Below, piece by piece: positions 1 to 11,785 of a DNA stretch of 57,773 nucleotides (the stretch's first letter is position 1; each line of letters starts with the position of its first letter). This DNA comes from Syncephalis plumigaleata. Lineage: Eukaryota; Zoopagomycota; Zoopagomycetes; Zoopagales; Piptocephalidaceae. The position numbers and the translations under genes are program-made. The stretch spans positions 1-57,773 of the forward strand of contig JAIXMF010000044.1 in assembly GCA_025201365.1 (NCBI GenBank). The letters are read 5' to 3'. The notes under the pieces were generated by a model that did no database searches, was not told where the DNA came from, and was given only the letters and a program-made list of their open reading frames with translations.

Positions 1-734
1 TCCCATTCTTGTTCTAATTGAGAAAGTAGCGAGGAAAATCTTTCACTGAGGATTAAGCGAGCGGCTCCATTGTTGTCACATGGATACCTTGCGCTTTTTT
101 TGCTTTTACTTTTCCGACATGAATGATGGTGTATATTTTGCCATCAGCATTGTATGCATGTACGCGTGCAAATGTTTGTACTTGAGATTAGCCCTATGAC
201 ATTGAATGTACACTTGCATGTATGAGCGGGTGAAGTTGAGTCCCATGAAATAATGAGTCTCGTGATTATTACGATTAGTTTTACATCTATACATACCCAT
301 ATAGTACGAGCACCGAGTCATATCAAGTACTTGTGCTTTGTATAGATGTTTTGTATAGATGTTTGTTGCCGTCCTTGGTATCCGGGCAAGCGTCTCGAGT
401 ATTGGGACATCCAAGGAGAGGATAGGCAACTCATTCATTCCTTGATTGTATATGTGTCTACACGCAAGGACTCGGGTCGACTTGTTAAGATAATAGGCAT
501 GGCCACATGAGCCAACCCGTATGTTAAACAGGAATCATCCTCTGTAGATGCCTTTTCTACCTCACGCTTATTGGCTAATCTCTACCATTCCTCATACATA
601 TACACAAAGATATACGTACTCCCCTCATCATAACCATCATCATCATTAGTGTCTATCTAGTGGACACTGTACAGTACAATTTGTGCTATATTTTTATTTT
701 ATTTTTACTAATTGATCTAATAATATTCTTGTAG
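1..734. other. Left edge and presumed 5' region of the velvet gene
   Basis: No gene could be supported here. A 110-codon minus-strand reading frame (106-438) has no recognisable domain and could be chance. The first exon of the velvet gene should lie here, because the exon at 735 begins inside a codon after a clear acceptor (TTGTAG, with ACTAAT 20-25 nt upstream). One phase-compatible candidate is ATG at 548 to 615 followed by a weak donor (GTACTC), but it is not recommended as a firm call. Confidence 0.4.
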
Positions 735-3233
735 GGAATTCGATCTAAAGCTTCGACAACAGCCGAAACAGTCACGCATGTGTGGAGTCGGTGAAAAAGG
801 TAATATTCTCGTTCGTGCCTTTATATTGATTATTTGTTGCACCTAAAATTAGCTAACCAATCATCTCCCTACTTGTTCCAATCTCTACCTCGCTTACCAC
901 ATTAGCCGACCGTCGTCCCATTGATCCACCGCCTATTTTACAATTACGCGTAGTCAACCACTCGCGGAATCCCGAGGATCATAGTAATATCACGTAAGCA
1001 TCTCGTATACATTAATAATCTATTATATCCATTTGCTTACTTGCTTGTTTGTAGTACCTTTTTACAGAATCCGTACTATTTCGTCTATGCTTCCTTGGTG
1101 GCACCCGATTCCGGCGAGGAATTACATTTATTGCGTGATGGTCGTACACGAGCCACTACCGGCTCTGTCGTGTCATCACTTTACCATCTCAAGGATATCG
1201 ACAATACCGACGGCGGTTTCTTCGTGTTTCCTGATCTCTCAGTCCGTACTGAAGGATCCTACCGGTTAAAGTTCAGTCTATTCGAGATTGTTAGCGGCAA
1301 GGTGTACCACTGCCGATCCATCTACTCGGACCCGTTTATCGTCTATTCGGCTAAACGCTTTCCAGGCATGGAGGAGTCGACCTTTTTATCGCGTTCCTTT
1401 GCCGATCAAGGTCTTAAAATACGTATTCGTAAGGAAGTACGCGTTAGGTAAGTATCAATGGTGTATCCTGCACGTTACCACTCTAATCTTCTTATACCGT
1501 GCACTCCATTCATTAGACGCCTATCCAAGCGACGAGATATCACGCAGCAGATACGTGAATCGCGCTTCCAGTCTAGCGTGGCCTCACTATCAGCTGGATC
1601 CAATTACGCTCGTAGCTACAGTAGTCATTCCATCGAAGAACTCGATGACGAAATGACCAACGAGGAAACAGCCTCAACAGCACCGAAACCTGAATCACTA
1701 GCTCTCGTGCCACACCAATCAAAATCATTAGCGATGCAATCATATCATCAGCCCTTACCTTCTGTGCGTACACTTAGTGCACCCAATCCAACATCCGAGT
1801 ATGGCTCACCATTATTACCATTGCCATCAACATCCAATACTGCCTTGCCACGACGTCGCTTCTTCCCTCCACCGATATTGACAGCGCCACATCAACGTGG
1901 AACTGAAGTGTTACCTGATTCACATAGCTCAATATATCCTTCACGACATGGTACTCACCAACATCATTCGCATTCATCGTCTCATCGTCATCATCCTTAC
2001 TCGTCACATACGATAACACAAGCTCATCAGTATTATTACCATTATCAGCAGCATCGACAGCAGCAACAGCAACAACAGCAGCAGCAGAACCGTTCTATTT
2101 CAGCACATTCTGCTTCCACTTACTATACGCATTCTCATCCCGCTTATCCACATGAGAATCGATATATTACGCCTGATTCATCGGCACCATCGTCCATTCA
2201 TCGTTCCTCGCTTACTCACTCTCATTCTTCGCCAGCTCCCACTTACATGCCGCCACCACCACCACCATCAGCAGCAGCATCATCATCACTCATGTGGGAA
2301 GACAGCCAGGAGGGTAGTCCAATACCAATATCGGCTCGTTCCTACAATCGCCATTCTCGTTTGTCGCCCAGTTCTTCTCTCGGAGGACGTGGCAGTCATG
2401 GTCCCATCTCTGCCGGTGCCGTGTGCAATCCAGCGAGATATTCGCCCTACGAGCCTGTCTATACACGACGATCCTCGTCGACTTCATTCTCGTCACTTCG
2501 TGTACGTCAGCAGTTGACTCCTCCTTCTTATGGCTCGATACAAGTATCGATGCTTTCATCGCCACAAACACCCACCACTGCTGCCTCGTCCATTCCTACT
2601 CCATCGACATATCATGATTCTGCCAATCCTTCCCCTCGTAGCAGCTACTCGAACTACCCGAATCATTCCAAACACACCATGGCTCCCCTTTACAACAGTC
2701 CGCGATCGGCCTTTTCCTACGCCATGGAATCGACCACGGATCACCACACCACACCAGAAGCCACGGTAAGATCCGATACTGTAGCTGCTTACCATCCACA
2801 CCCGCACTATCATCATCATCATCATCACCATCATCGACATCATCACCATCTTCCTCCGCATTTACAAGGTGCTACGGGACCTGTAACCGCATCTGCTGAC
2901 CCTCACTACACGAATATAACGCCACTTTCATCGACTGATGTTCTTCGCTCGTCTGAACCCAGCTTTGTACATCATTCACTACCCTTGCCTACTTCCCATT
3001 CTAAATCGATATTCCCCACCAATACTACTAGTCAACAACAACATCAACAACAACATCCTTACTACCGTCAGCATCAGCATCAACAACAACAGCAACAGCA
3101 ACATTCTCGTTCTACTTCATCCAGCAGGGGCATTTCACCAACTGATAGCGTCACCATTTCACCAATACAAATGAAATCAATGGATATCACCTCGGATGAT
3201 GCCATCACAGCCACATCATCTACTGTGGCTTAA
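735..3233 (+). CDS. Velvet-domain regulator (VelB/VosA-like), 5' end unresolved
   Basis: Fungal velvet proteins are DNA-binding regulators that link sporulation, development and secondary metabolism, usually as nuclear dimers. Exons 735-799, 906-993, 1055-1447 and 1517-3233 join in frame. The first two encode the diagnostic core start (LRQQPKQSRMCGVGEK, then ADRRPIDPPPILQLRV) and the third continues it (NPYYFVYASLV, TEGSYRLKFSLFEI, YSDPFIVYSAKRFPGM). The fourth opens with basic residues (RRLSKRR) that could be a nuclear signal, then has a ~550-residue disordered tail rich in Ser, Pro, His and Gln, with a polyGln run near 2050-2090 and a polyHis run near 2810-2850. At least 753 residues are encoded. 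The start codon lies upstream of 735 and is not settled. The family is certain; VelB versus VosA subtype is not. Confidence 0.9.
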
Positions 3234-3803
3234 CTGCATTGGGTTCTCTTTATTATTTATTTATATTAATATTTATGACTCGAATTCATTAGACGCTATT
3301 ATCTCTTTCTCCTTGTTTCCTTCCCATCTACCTCATTATAAGCATCGCGTGGACTGGTTCTTCTGTACCATTTATCTATTTCCATTTCTTTCCCTTATTG
3401 CTTTGCTTTGCTTTGCTTGCTATTTAAAGTGCATATGCATTTTATGTACTGGTCTTTTTTCTTTTCTTTTCTTTTTGCGTATAATTTCATTTCATTTCTT
3501 TCTCTTTCTTTCCTTCTTCAAGGACATCCTTACCTATTTTTATAATATCATTCGACTTTAATTGAATACATTAGGATAGGACTGACCTCTAAATAGTACC
3601 ATGATTTACATTAATAAGCATTATTATTAGTATTATTAGTATTAGTATTATAGTTATACTTGTGATAATTCAAATGATTACAATAATAAAGACACATTAG
3701 TTGAAAAATAAACAATTTAATTGTGATGAAAATTACACGCATACGCGTCTTTTATCCTGTTCCTTATTCCTTGTTATTCTATGCCTTTTCATATTAAGGA
3801 AGA
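3234..3803 (+). other. 3' UTR and intergenic, pyrimidine-rich
   Basis: This follows the velvet stop. It is T/C-rich, with repeated TTTCTTTT-like tracts at about 3300-3520, and contains AATAAA-like polyadenylation signals near 3686 and 3706 on the plus strand. A 121-codon frame at 3196-3561 is low-complexity Phe/Leu/Ile from these tracts and is not accepted as a gene. Confidence 0.5.
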
Positions 3804-4839
3804 ATGAGTAGTACACAGCGTATAACACGAATCAATGAGTCGATGTTGGTATCGAAAAGTGATCAACAATCAGCTCTACTGCTAGATCGTCTTTTGGAGC
3901 AAGAACGCGATACATTGCTAGATTCGCAACTTTCAATTCTTGATTCAACGCTGGAATCTATTATTGAACAGACTTTGTCATCATCGTCAACGTCATCTAC
4001 TTTATCCGATACATCGATACTAATGCAAGTATTATTTCATGTTACCTATACGATACTCTAATATCAGATACTTGTATTGATTAATAATGACATATCAATA
4101 GATCATCTAATGTAGACAACATTACTGACATCGACAATAAATATGAGGATTATATTGCAACTCTACAACCAATGGTAGAAGCAACTCAACATGAATTATC
4201 ACAATTACTCGAGGCAAGTACTATTTGATGATAGTGTATACAACTAGTTAATTATACGAATACTAGACTAAAGAGTCGTCAATCTGGAGGGATCAATCCA
4301 TTTGGTATGATGATAGCAATAATGATCATCATGATACACGTGAATCTGGGCAACGACTAGAGAAGGCAACATCGGATTTTGTTACGGAAGCAAAGAGATT
4401 GAATCATGTTTGGCCGGTTGAATTAGAGCATTGGGTGAATGCGGCTACTACACGCTCAACGACAGCGTCTATTCCACGTGAGTACATACAGACCATGTCA
4501 AGTGTAATGCATGATACTGACTCATTGTATGATTGCAATAGGATGGGGTGTAGCAATAGAGGAAGCACAACAGCGACTGGACAAAGTGACAAAGGTAAGC
4601 CTAGCACTAATGAGTGATCATCATGACTTCTTTAGTCTTACTCTTATTATCTATGACGTGTTATGTAGATGTTAATGACACGACAAAGTATACGTGATGC
4701 ACATACTCGCATTATCAATACGCTAGATCATACTACAAATGATGACACGGACAATACTGGTCGTAATCAGTGGCACTCGTTAAATGGCGTGTATCAACGA
4801 TTGGAGGCAATACTAGCGCATGAAGATGAGCGTAAATGA
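3804..4839 (+). CDS. Unidentified helical/coiled-coil protein, 255 aa, two GC-AG introns
   Basis: I do not recognise the family. Five exons (3804-4024, 4102-4213, 4267-4477, 4542-4594, 4669-4839) join to exactly 768 nt ending in TGA. The product is soluble, acidic, mostly helical and rich in Glu, Gln, Leu and Ser, with a heptad-like N-terminal half (LLLDRLLEQERDTLLDSQLS) and no signal peptide or membrane segment. Introns 1 and 2 only work with the donor GCAAGT; the nearby GT donor at 4029 leads into a stop in the next exon, so GC-AG splicing keeps the gene intact. Introns 3 and 4 have GTGAGT and GTAAGC. It is convergent with the PFKFB gene, with about 240 nt between the two stops. A subunit of a small coiled-coil complex is possible, but that is only a guess. 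Confidence 0.75.
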
Positions 4840-5079
4840 TGCATTCAAAGATACACTTGTGTTTTGTTTGTAATCATTCTATCTTGCTGTATATCTAGCG
4901 TTGTTGTAACATTTTATAATAATAATAAATATTAGTATAGTATTGTAACAAGCCAATCGTTTTCTTTTTTATTACTTTATTGTGGATAAGCATATAAATT
5001 AACTACGACAGAGATAGAGGGTGAACGAACAAGCAGCGCTATCGTTTGAACGGGAAGAGGATTATAAATAAAGTAGCAG

Positions 5080-7279
5080 TTATTTGCCATTTTCAAGGTT
5101 AGGTTCCTCGGTGAAACTATCCGTCTCGGCATGGTAACGGAACCGACGTAATACGGCACCAAATGGTTTTGGCTCGATGCAATAGACCGTGTGGAGGGGA
5201 ACCACCATGTTCACCATACGATCTAGCGGGATGTCGCAATAATAGGCGAGGAGTGCTCGCATTATTACACGATGCGTAATTACTAGGACGCTGCTGCGTT
5301 GACGTTCCAGTTCCACAATAAGCGGGTTAAGTCGTTCGATGACATCGAGATAAGATTCACCGCCCGTGCCAATGTATCGATAGCGTAGTTTGTCGTGTTT
5401 ACGCGCGTTATACTCTACCGGGAATTGTTGTTCAATCTCCTCGTAGGTTAATCTGACATCAATAACAGAATGATTGCTATTGTAATAACTGCTAATAAAT
5501 ACGCACTCGACATGACTTACCCTTCGCAGTCACCAGCGTAAATCTCATTTAGAAACTTAAAATGCTAATGAGCAAACAATGTTACATTTGTTGTTAATTA
5601 TCGTGTGAAATAGATGCAGCATGCGTGTATATACTTACTTGAACATCGCAATCAGATCCGGTAAAGTGTTTAGCAGTTTGAATGGCTCGTTGCATGCAAC
5701 TGGTCCACACATGGAATACGTCATTCTTGGCGGGTTCACCATATGTTTCTGATTGTGCTATAAATAATTCACGCTCCTTATTGACTAGCTTAGCCAAAGC
5801 AGTGGCATAAGCTTTTCCACTCGGTGATAACTAATGTTGAGCGATCAATTAAGTGGCGTGTTTATACATTAATTCTAACGTAGTTGGGTTATACTTTACC
5901 AGCAATACTTACCGGTGCATCGCCACCTACATTGTATAGTCATAAGTAATAGGCGCGTTATAAACTAGACCAAAAAATGGATAACTCACCGATACGTCCA
6001 AGTATATTATCGGTACTTTCACCATGACGAGTGAGCCAGATTTGACGAGGTGCCAGGTTCATGTTCATCAAGTAGAACACGACCTGACTCGCTAGGTAGC
6101 TTTGTATATTTGTGGCGATTACCTAATTAATAGTTACGATAATAATCAATAAATGATACCTATGACATTCGAGTAGTGTACCTTGCGACCAACATTAATA
6201 AGCTGGCATGATTGCACATCGTCACGCTCCTCCTCCTCGCTCCCTAATGGCTCATAGGCACGCTCGTAATTGCGTACACGTTCTGTGAAATCCTGCATGG
6301 CACGCTCCTCGGGAATGCCACGATAGTCTGGACTCGATAGTTTGAGTTTTATATTACGTGCCAGCACTTGTGGATCGGTACAAATGGACTCGACAAACAT
6401 GAGGGACACGTTAGACTCACGAGCACACCGGTCAATAATTTCTCGTCTAATGGAAAATAGTAAATGTCTAATGATGGTATACTTATAGTGTGGAGGGAAG
6501 AGTTCTTCCGTTGTGATTCTCCTTACCTTCGTTCTTTCGTTGAGTTAGTGGCATCTATCGTAGTAAGCAATTGTATGTATGTATGTATGTTACAATATAT
6601 TAGTGAGTACATGTGATGATAGTCATTATATCAATATGATAACTTGCCATGTATACCGATTTTACCGCCTGCTTTTAGCCAGCCTAATATTTCCTCTAGA
6701 CACTCCATGGCCACTTGATTACGCTTGGCTTTGGCATCCACGTTATTTGGATCGAAGAATGTCGAGTCGTGTCCGTGTACCGAGGCACTTGGTGTTTCCG
6801 GTTCGAGCATGGTTAAACGACGACGACGACGATTTCCTACATTGAATATCTATGAAATAAGATGCGTATTACAATATAATATAACAGAATCGTGACATGA
6901 CTGTGAATAGATAAGATAAATGACATCATGCTCGAGTATCACTTACTCTAGCATCGAATCCCAACCAGGATAGATAACGTTTAAGCTTTTTAACGATATA
7001 GCTTTTGCCTCGTGCCGGTAATCCCACTGTATTGACAGAGTTATATTGAAGATTCTTGAATTCATTATTATTACTATTATCACAATAAACTTGCCCATAA
7101 TGACTACTAGTTTGGGACCGACTTCGCTACGACCACGCGATACATCTAGACATAGTAATTAACACTCGACACTACTATTCTGTTTCGTGCATTGTACCTG
7201 AACTGGCCAGATTGTGGAAAGTACCCGAATCGGTACGCTCCATCTTAACCAGCCAAGTTGCCGGTCCAAGTGTATTCAT
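5080..7279 (-). CDS. PFKFB: 6-phosphofructo-2-kinase/fructose-2,6-bisphosphatase
   Basis: This bifunctional cytosolic enzyme makes and removes fructose-2,6-bisphosphate, the regulator of glycolysis versus gluconeogenesis. Eleven exons (7198-7279, 7095-7145, 6947-7026, 6648-6849, 6527-6554, 6182-6446, 5990-6122, 5913-5926, 5639-5830, 5521-5564, 5080-5452) give 487 residues, near the family length. The kinase half has the Walker A GLPARGKS at 46-53 and the DATN.T.ERR segment. The phosphatase half has the histidine motif LTRHGES (RHG at 268-270), NEIYAG.CEG (usual form EIDAG, so Asp is Tyr here) and VLVITHR near the C-terminus. Exon 8 is only 14 nt. Introns 2 and 4 use GCAAGT donors. The exon 10 acceptor may be CATTAG (used here) or an AAG 9 nt further on. 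The start at 7279 is the first ATG of the conserved exon. Confidence 0.95.
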
Positions 7280-7528
7280 ATTGTAGTAGGTAAGATAAGC
7301 GTTTGAGATATCAAAGAAAGAGATAGAGAAATGGAAACTGGACTGAATTAACAGAATACGTCATAGTAGTTACTTTTATATAACGTTGATTTGTAATCTT
7401 TTAATGATGCACTATAACAGCATACAAACTAGTATCGCTTCCTATCTTTTACTTTTAATGCAACGCTATTTATTGCAAACAAATCGTTGTATCCTTATAG
7501 TATGATGAATGGCGTACCATTATCTCGT

Positions 7529-8217
7529 TTAGAGTGTTTTGCCCATGAACTTTCGTCGTTGGAAACTCATCCACCATTTGCTTAGTTTACCATCAGCGTA
7601 CAGATGTGTCAAGAGACGATCAGATAACTCTTGTCGGAATTGTTGTAAATATTGGCCGAGCGTATCTAGGATAATAGATGGAACATCAATAAGACTGCTA
7701 CTACTACTACTACTGTCTAGCAACATGATTATTATTGTTCCTTACCTGCTTCAGGACGACTAGTAGGTGCCGGGTAAACGGCATTCAAGCTAAAGTTCGC
7801 ATCACCAGGCATGGGGAATTTGCCTAATGCGTGAGTTTGCAGAAGCTTCTGCGCATCCTGTTGTGATGGCGCCGGATTCTTACTCGCCAGTTTGACGAGA
7901 CAGTCCGAGATGTAGAGAATGCCATAGATGAGTAGACGATCGCCAGCACCTTTAATCTCGAAATTACGGAAGAAGCAGTTGGCGCGAAACAAGTCAATGG
8001 CCTCGTCAATAGCATCGGGAACGGTCGTGTCCGCTGGAGTAGGTGCAGGTCCGCGATACTTTGTCTTTAGAGGCAGTAGGTAGATGCCGCCGATAGAACG
8101 AGCATCACTACTATTGAATGCAGAGTGATAAACCTATTTTCGCTTAGTAGTTTAGTATGATGAAGATGAAGATGATAGTTTGTTCTTTTCTTCTCTAGTC
8201 TATACACTTACTGGCAT
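7529..8217 (-). CDS. ARPC3: Arp2/3 complex subunit 3 (p21-Arc)
   Basis: This is a subunit of the seven-protein Arp2/3 complex, which nucleates branched actin filaments at the cortex and endocytic sites. Three exons (8212-8217, 7746-8133, 7529-7665) give 176 residues, almost the same as animal ARPC3 (178). Diagnostic stretches are IGGIYLLPLKTKYRGPAP, DEAIDLFRANCFFRNFEIK, RLLIYGILYISDCL, and the C-terminal LGQYLQQFRQEL followed by KWWMSFQRRKFM. The first coding exon is only six bases (Met-Pro) before a perfect GTAAGT donor, matching the family start MP.YHS. The intron phases fit exactly. It lies upstream of PFKFB in the same direction and is divergent from the acetyltransferase gene. Confidence 0.95.
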
Positions 8218-9281
8218 GATAATAGGAGACACGATAGAACACGGTTAGTGCGAGCCTATGGTAATGAGAGGAGAATAGGAATAAATGACGACAACGTATT
8301 ATGTATTGGAATCTTGGACGGGGTTAAAGGTGAAGTTATCGAGGATTGATGACGATGACTTGTTATATTCGAATTATACACTCCACTGATCCGAATCAAA
8401 CGAGCACAACACACAAGTCAGCCAATGTTAGAGAAACCGGTAGACATGCATAGTCATGGTTTAATCAAATCATATATACCTATATGTCCAGACGAATCCT
8501 ATACATTATTATCCATTACATCCATTCTCTTTATTATCACCAATATCTTCCTGCTGTGTACTCAGCGTACCGTTTCATTAATTAGGGAAAAGCGATAATG
8601 AATGTATAACATACTATCATATCTATGCCTCATTGATTGGTAAGTAGAAAACATATCATGCAATATTACACGATAGCTATACTGTTTCCAGGGTGATCAC
8701 CACGGCCTTACCAATAAATGATGCTAGCCAATCAAGGAAGCAGCAGGAAAGACAAAGTACGAGTGGAAAGACAACATGCTCTACTGTTGATTCAGCGTAA
8801 ACTGATACGAATATTATTGTAACAGCGTTCAGATATCATTAGTATTGCAATGTTAGTTGCTTGCTTATAAATTACTCCAAAAAGTTATACGGATACATAA
8901 AGACAATGTCATCGACTTTAGTATTACTGATAGCGTATATCTTCATGTATATATGTATGAATACAAATCTATTTGTAACAAATGTTTCTCATCATTGATT
9001 ACTCGACCAATTTCCCTGTTTATTATTATCTAGTGGAGATTAGAGTAGCTAGCACAGTTTGGATACATTGATGTGTATATGAACTTTTCCAAAATGTAAT
9101 GCTTGGCAGAGACAACCCGGGAGCAATAGGCAAATGCTAGAGACATTAATACAAATGCTAACCGGTAGCAAGTGACTACAAGAGCAATTCTCTACTGAAC
9201 TTTCTCTCTCTTTCTCCTTCCAAAATCGAACGAGTATTCATCCGTTTTCTTTTTGGAACTATCGAGCCTAGCTACAACAAT
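8218..9281. other. Divergent promoter region between ARPC3 and the acetyltransferase gene
   Basis: About 1.06 kb without a supported gene. It is AT-rich, with a CT-rich tract at about 9197-9220 just upstream of the plus-strand start at 9282. No RNA gene, repeat family or further conserved reading frame was seen. Confidence 0.5.
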
Positions 9282-10042
9282 ATGATGAGGAATATATCCA
9301 GCTATCTATATGGTTATGTGTATGCATTTATAAGTTGGTTGAACGTATTGGTTCCCTTTAGTAGGCCATTGGAATGGAAGGCGAAAGGGAAACCATCCAT
9401 TGTCTATAAGCCTGTCGTGGATCCGATAGAGGCGTACAAATTACAGATTAATTGTAAGTGGCTTGCAGATATACTAATGTCGTGTCCATTCTCATCTACA
9501 TGTATCATGCCCAGGTTTCTTGCCCGATGAGTGTGAATCATTGGAAAAACTGAAAAAATGTCATAAAGAGGCACCATGGCTCTTTTATGGCGCGTACATT
9601 AACGAGGAAGATAATGAAAGACGAGATAGGCTCATTGGTTATATATGTGGCACACTCACCAATGACCAGCGTATCACGAAGCAAACCACGAACACGCATG
9701 ATCCAACCGGAAGAACCATCTACATACAACTCATATGTATTGAGAAACAATACAGAGCACAGGGTGTAGGCGATAGGATCATCTACAACTATCTCGACCG
9801 TGTTCGTACTTTTAACCGGGAATATAAGAGTGCAACTGGAAGTGCAACGAATCGATACGATATACTTTCGTTCTTGTCGCGTGACAACATGATCTCTTAC
9901 TATAAACGCTATAATGCAAAGTATATCGGGCCTTCAGATGTAGTTGTTGGTAAGTGAATCATCGACATGATATTACATTACTCATACAAAAGATATATAT
10001 ATAGGCAAAGAGAAATGGCATGAAATGCACTTTTATTTTTAA
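9282..10042 (+). CDS. GNAT N-acetyltransferase, AANAT/polyamine-acetyltransferase-like
   Basis: It probably transfers acetyl from acetyl-CoA to an arylalkylamine or polyamine in the cytosol. Exons 9282-9453, 9515-9949 and 10005-10042 give 214 residues. The N-terminal segment (YLYGYVYAFISWLNVLVPFS) is hydrophobic but has no clear cleavage site. The catalytic half shows the order typical of AANAT-like enzymes: FLPDECESLEKL, FYGAYI, LIGYICGTL, then the acetyl-CoA loop IEKQYRAQGVGDRI (Q/R-x-x-G-x-G/A), and finally YIGPSDVVVG joined to KEKWHEMHFYF by the last short exon. The last exon is 38 nt including the stop. The stop is convergent with the hexose transporter, about 250 nt away. The substrate cannot be told from sequence alone. 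Confidence 0.85.
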
Positions 10043-10289
10043 TTGTTTAATAATCAAATAAATGAACATCATCATCATCATCATCATCAGTAACATGTAG
10101 CGTAATTTCATACACGATAATAAGTAAAATAATATCTGGAACACCGACTGATTTATTATAATAATCGATAACAAATGTTTAATGTTAAAAAAAGGAACCA
10201 TGATCAATAATGGTTGCTTTGATGAATCTTGTCACGGCTACGACAAGCATGACTGTATTCGCCATTTGGTAGACAAGCACTAATTAACT

Positions 10290-11785
10290 TTAATGGCCAC
10301 CGGATTTTGGCATACTCATGCCTAGTTTGGCCTCTAATGGTGAGGTAGCACCATCTTGACCGAAAAGCGCGTCTATTTCTTCTAGTGACTTGCCCTTGGT
10401 TTCAGGCAGCATGAAGTAGACCCAGATAGCCATGATAATTAGGAAGATGGCAAAGGTAATGAATGCACCCCATGGTACAGCGGCGAGGAATTCAGGCACG
10501 AGAAGGGCGACGAGTGCGTTGAACAACCAGTTGGACGACGTGGTAAGCGACATTGCCTTGGCACGAATACGTAATGGATAGATCTCGGACGGGTAGATCC
10601 ATCCGATGGGACCCCAACTAGGTGCGAAACCAGCAACGAACAAGTAGAGCATGATGAGACAGACCCAAGGAACGGCTTTCACCTTGAATTCAGGCGAGTA
10701 GACGGCAATCATGACACCGGAAATGGTCATTGCAGCGGCCATGACAGCAGCACCGCCCAGCAATAGGGTACGACGACCGGTACGATCGACGAGGTACATG
10801 CCAGGAATAGTCATGACTACATTGACGATACCGCTACCGGCGGTGGCAAGTAGGGTGACGGAACGTTCGCTGAAACCGGCCGATTGCAAGATAGCTGGCG
10901 CGTAATACATGATGGCGTTAATACCGGTGAGTTGCTGGAACATCTGTAGCATGACACCGATGAGGACACGTCGCCACATGCCGTTGGCGCTGAGTTCGCC
11001 CCAGCCACCATCGCCGATTTCGCGTTCCAATCGGATAGAGTCTTGAATCTCGTCGAGTTCCTGTTGTACGGCAACACCATTGTCACCGCGTAGTTTACGC
11101 AATGCCTGTGCGGCCTGATCCACACGACCACGCGACATGAGCCAACGTGGCGATGATGGTAGGAATAACATGCCGATAGCCATACCGAAAGCAAAGACAT
11201 TCTGTAGACCGAATGGAATGCGCCAACTAGCGTCACCGACAATGGAGGCAGTACCGTAATTGACGAAGAACGCCACTAGAATACCAATGGTGATGGCCAA
11301 TTGTTGCATCGACACCACGAGACCGCGATACTCCTTGGGTGACACTTCCGATAGGTAAAGCGGCACCACCATGGAGAGTACACCGATGGCCAGACCGGAA
11401 ATGAAACGACCGGCCATCAGCAATGGTAGATCCTGAGCGAATGTTTGCATCATACCACCACCGATGAAGATGATGGCACCGGAGATACAAGCAAGACGAC
11501 GTCCAAATCGATCTATTAGAATAGTTAGCACTACTGATATTATTATTATTATTGTTGTTGTTTTATCAACTTACCAGCTACGTAGAATACACAGAATGAT
11601 CCTACAAAGGCACCGATCAATAGAATACTGACGGTAAGTCCTTTCTGTGTCTCGGAGGAGAAAACAAACGTTTCCTTGAACGCATCCATCACCAACACGC
11701 CACTAATGACGCCGACATCGTAGCCGAATAAAAGACCACCGATGGCTGACACCAGCGCGGTAAGAATCATATAACCACCACGCAT
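10290..11785 (-). CDS. Hexose transporter, MFS sugar-porter family
   Basis: This is a plasma-membrane 12-helix sugar permease, probably a proton symporter or facilitator for hexoses. Exons 11575-11785 and 10290-11512 give 477 residues. It contains the full set of family signatures: GGLLFGYDVGVISG in helix 1, DRFGRR in loop 2-3 (split by the intron), PSSPRWLMSRGR before the central loop, QQLTGINAIMYYAP in helix 7, DRTGRR in loop 8-9, PSEIYPLRIRAKA in loop 10-11, and LPETKGKSLEEID at the C-terminus. The start at 11785 (MRGGYM) gives a very short N-terminal tail. Just upstream lies a possible acceptor, and a matching donor (CG|GTAAGT) lies near 12890, so a ~1.1 kb 5' UTR intron is likely; reading the upstream exon through gives a stop, which supports this start. 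Other sugars or polyols cannot be excluded. Confidence 0.93.

Noticed and set aside
106-438. 110-codon minus-strand frame at the left edge
   Set aside because: No domain, signal peptide or splice context; frames of this length occur by chance in this sequence.
3804-4213. Frameshift or pseudogene between exons 1 and 2 of the unidentified protein
   Set aside because: The GT donor at 4029 gives a stop, but the overlapping GCAAGT donor at 4025 restores a frame that stays open to the end of the gene.
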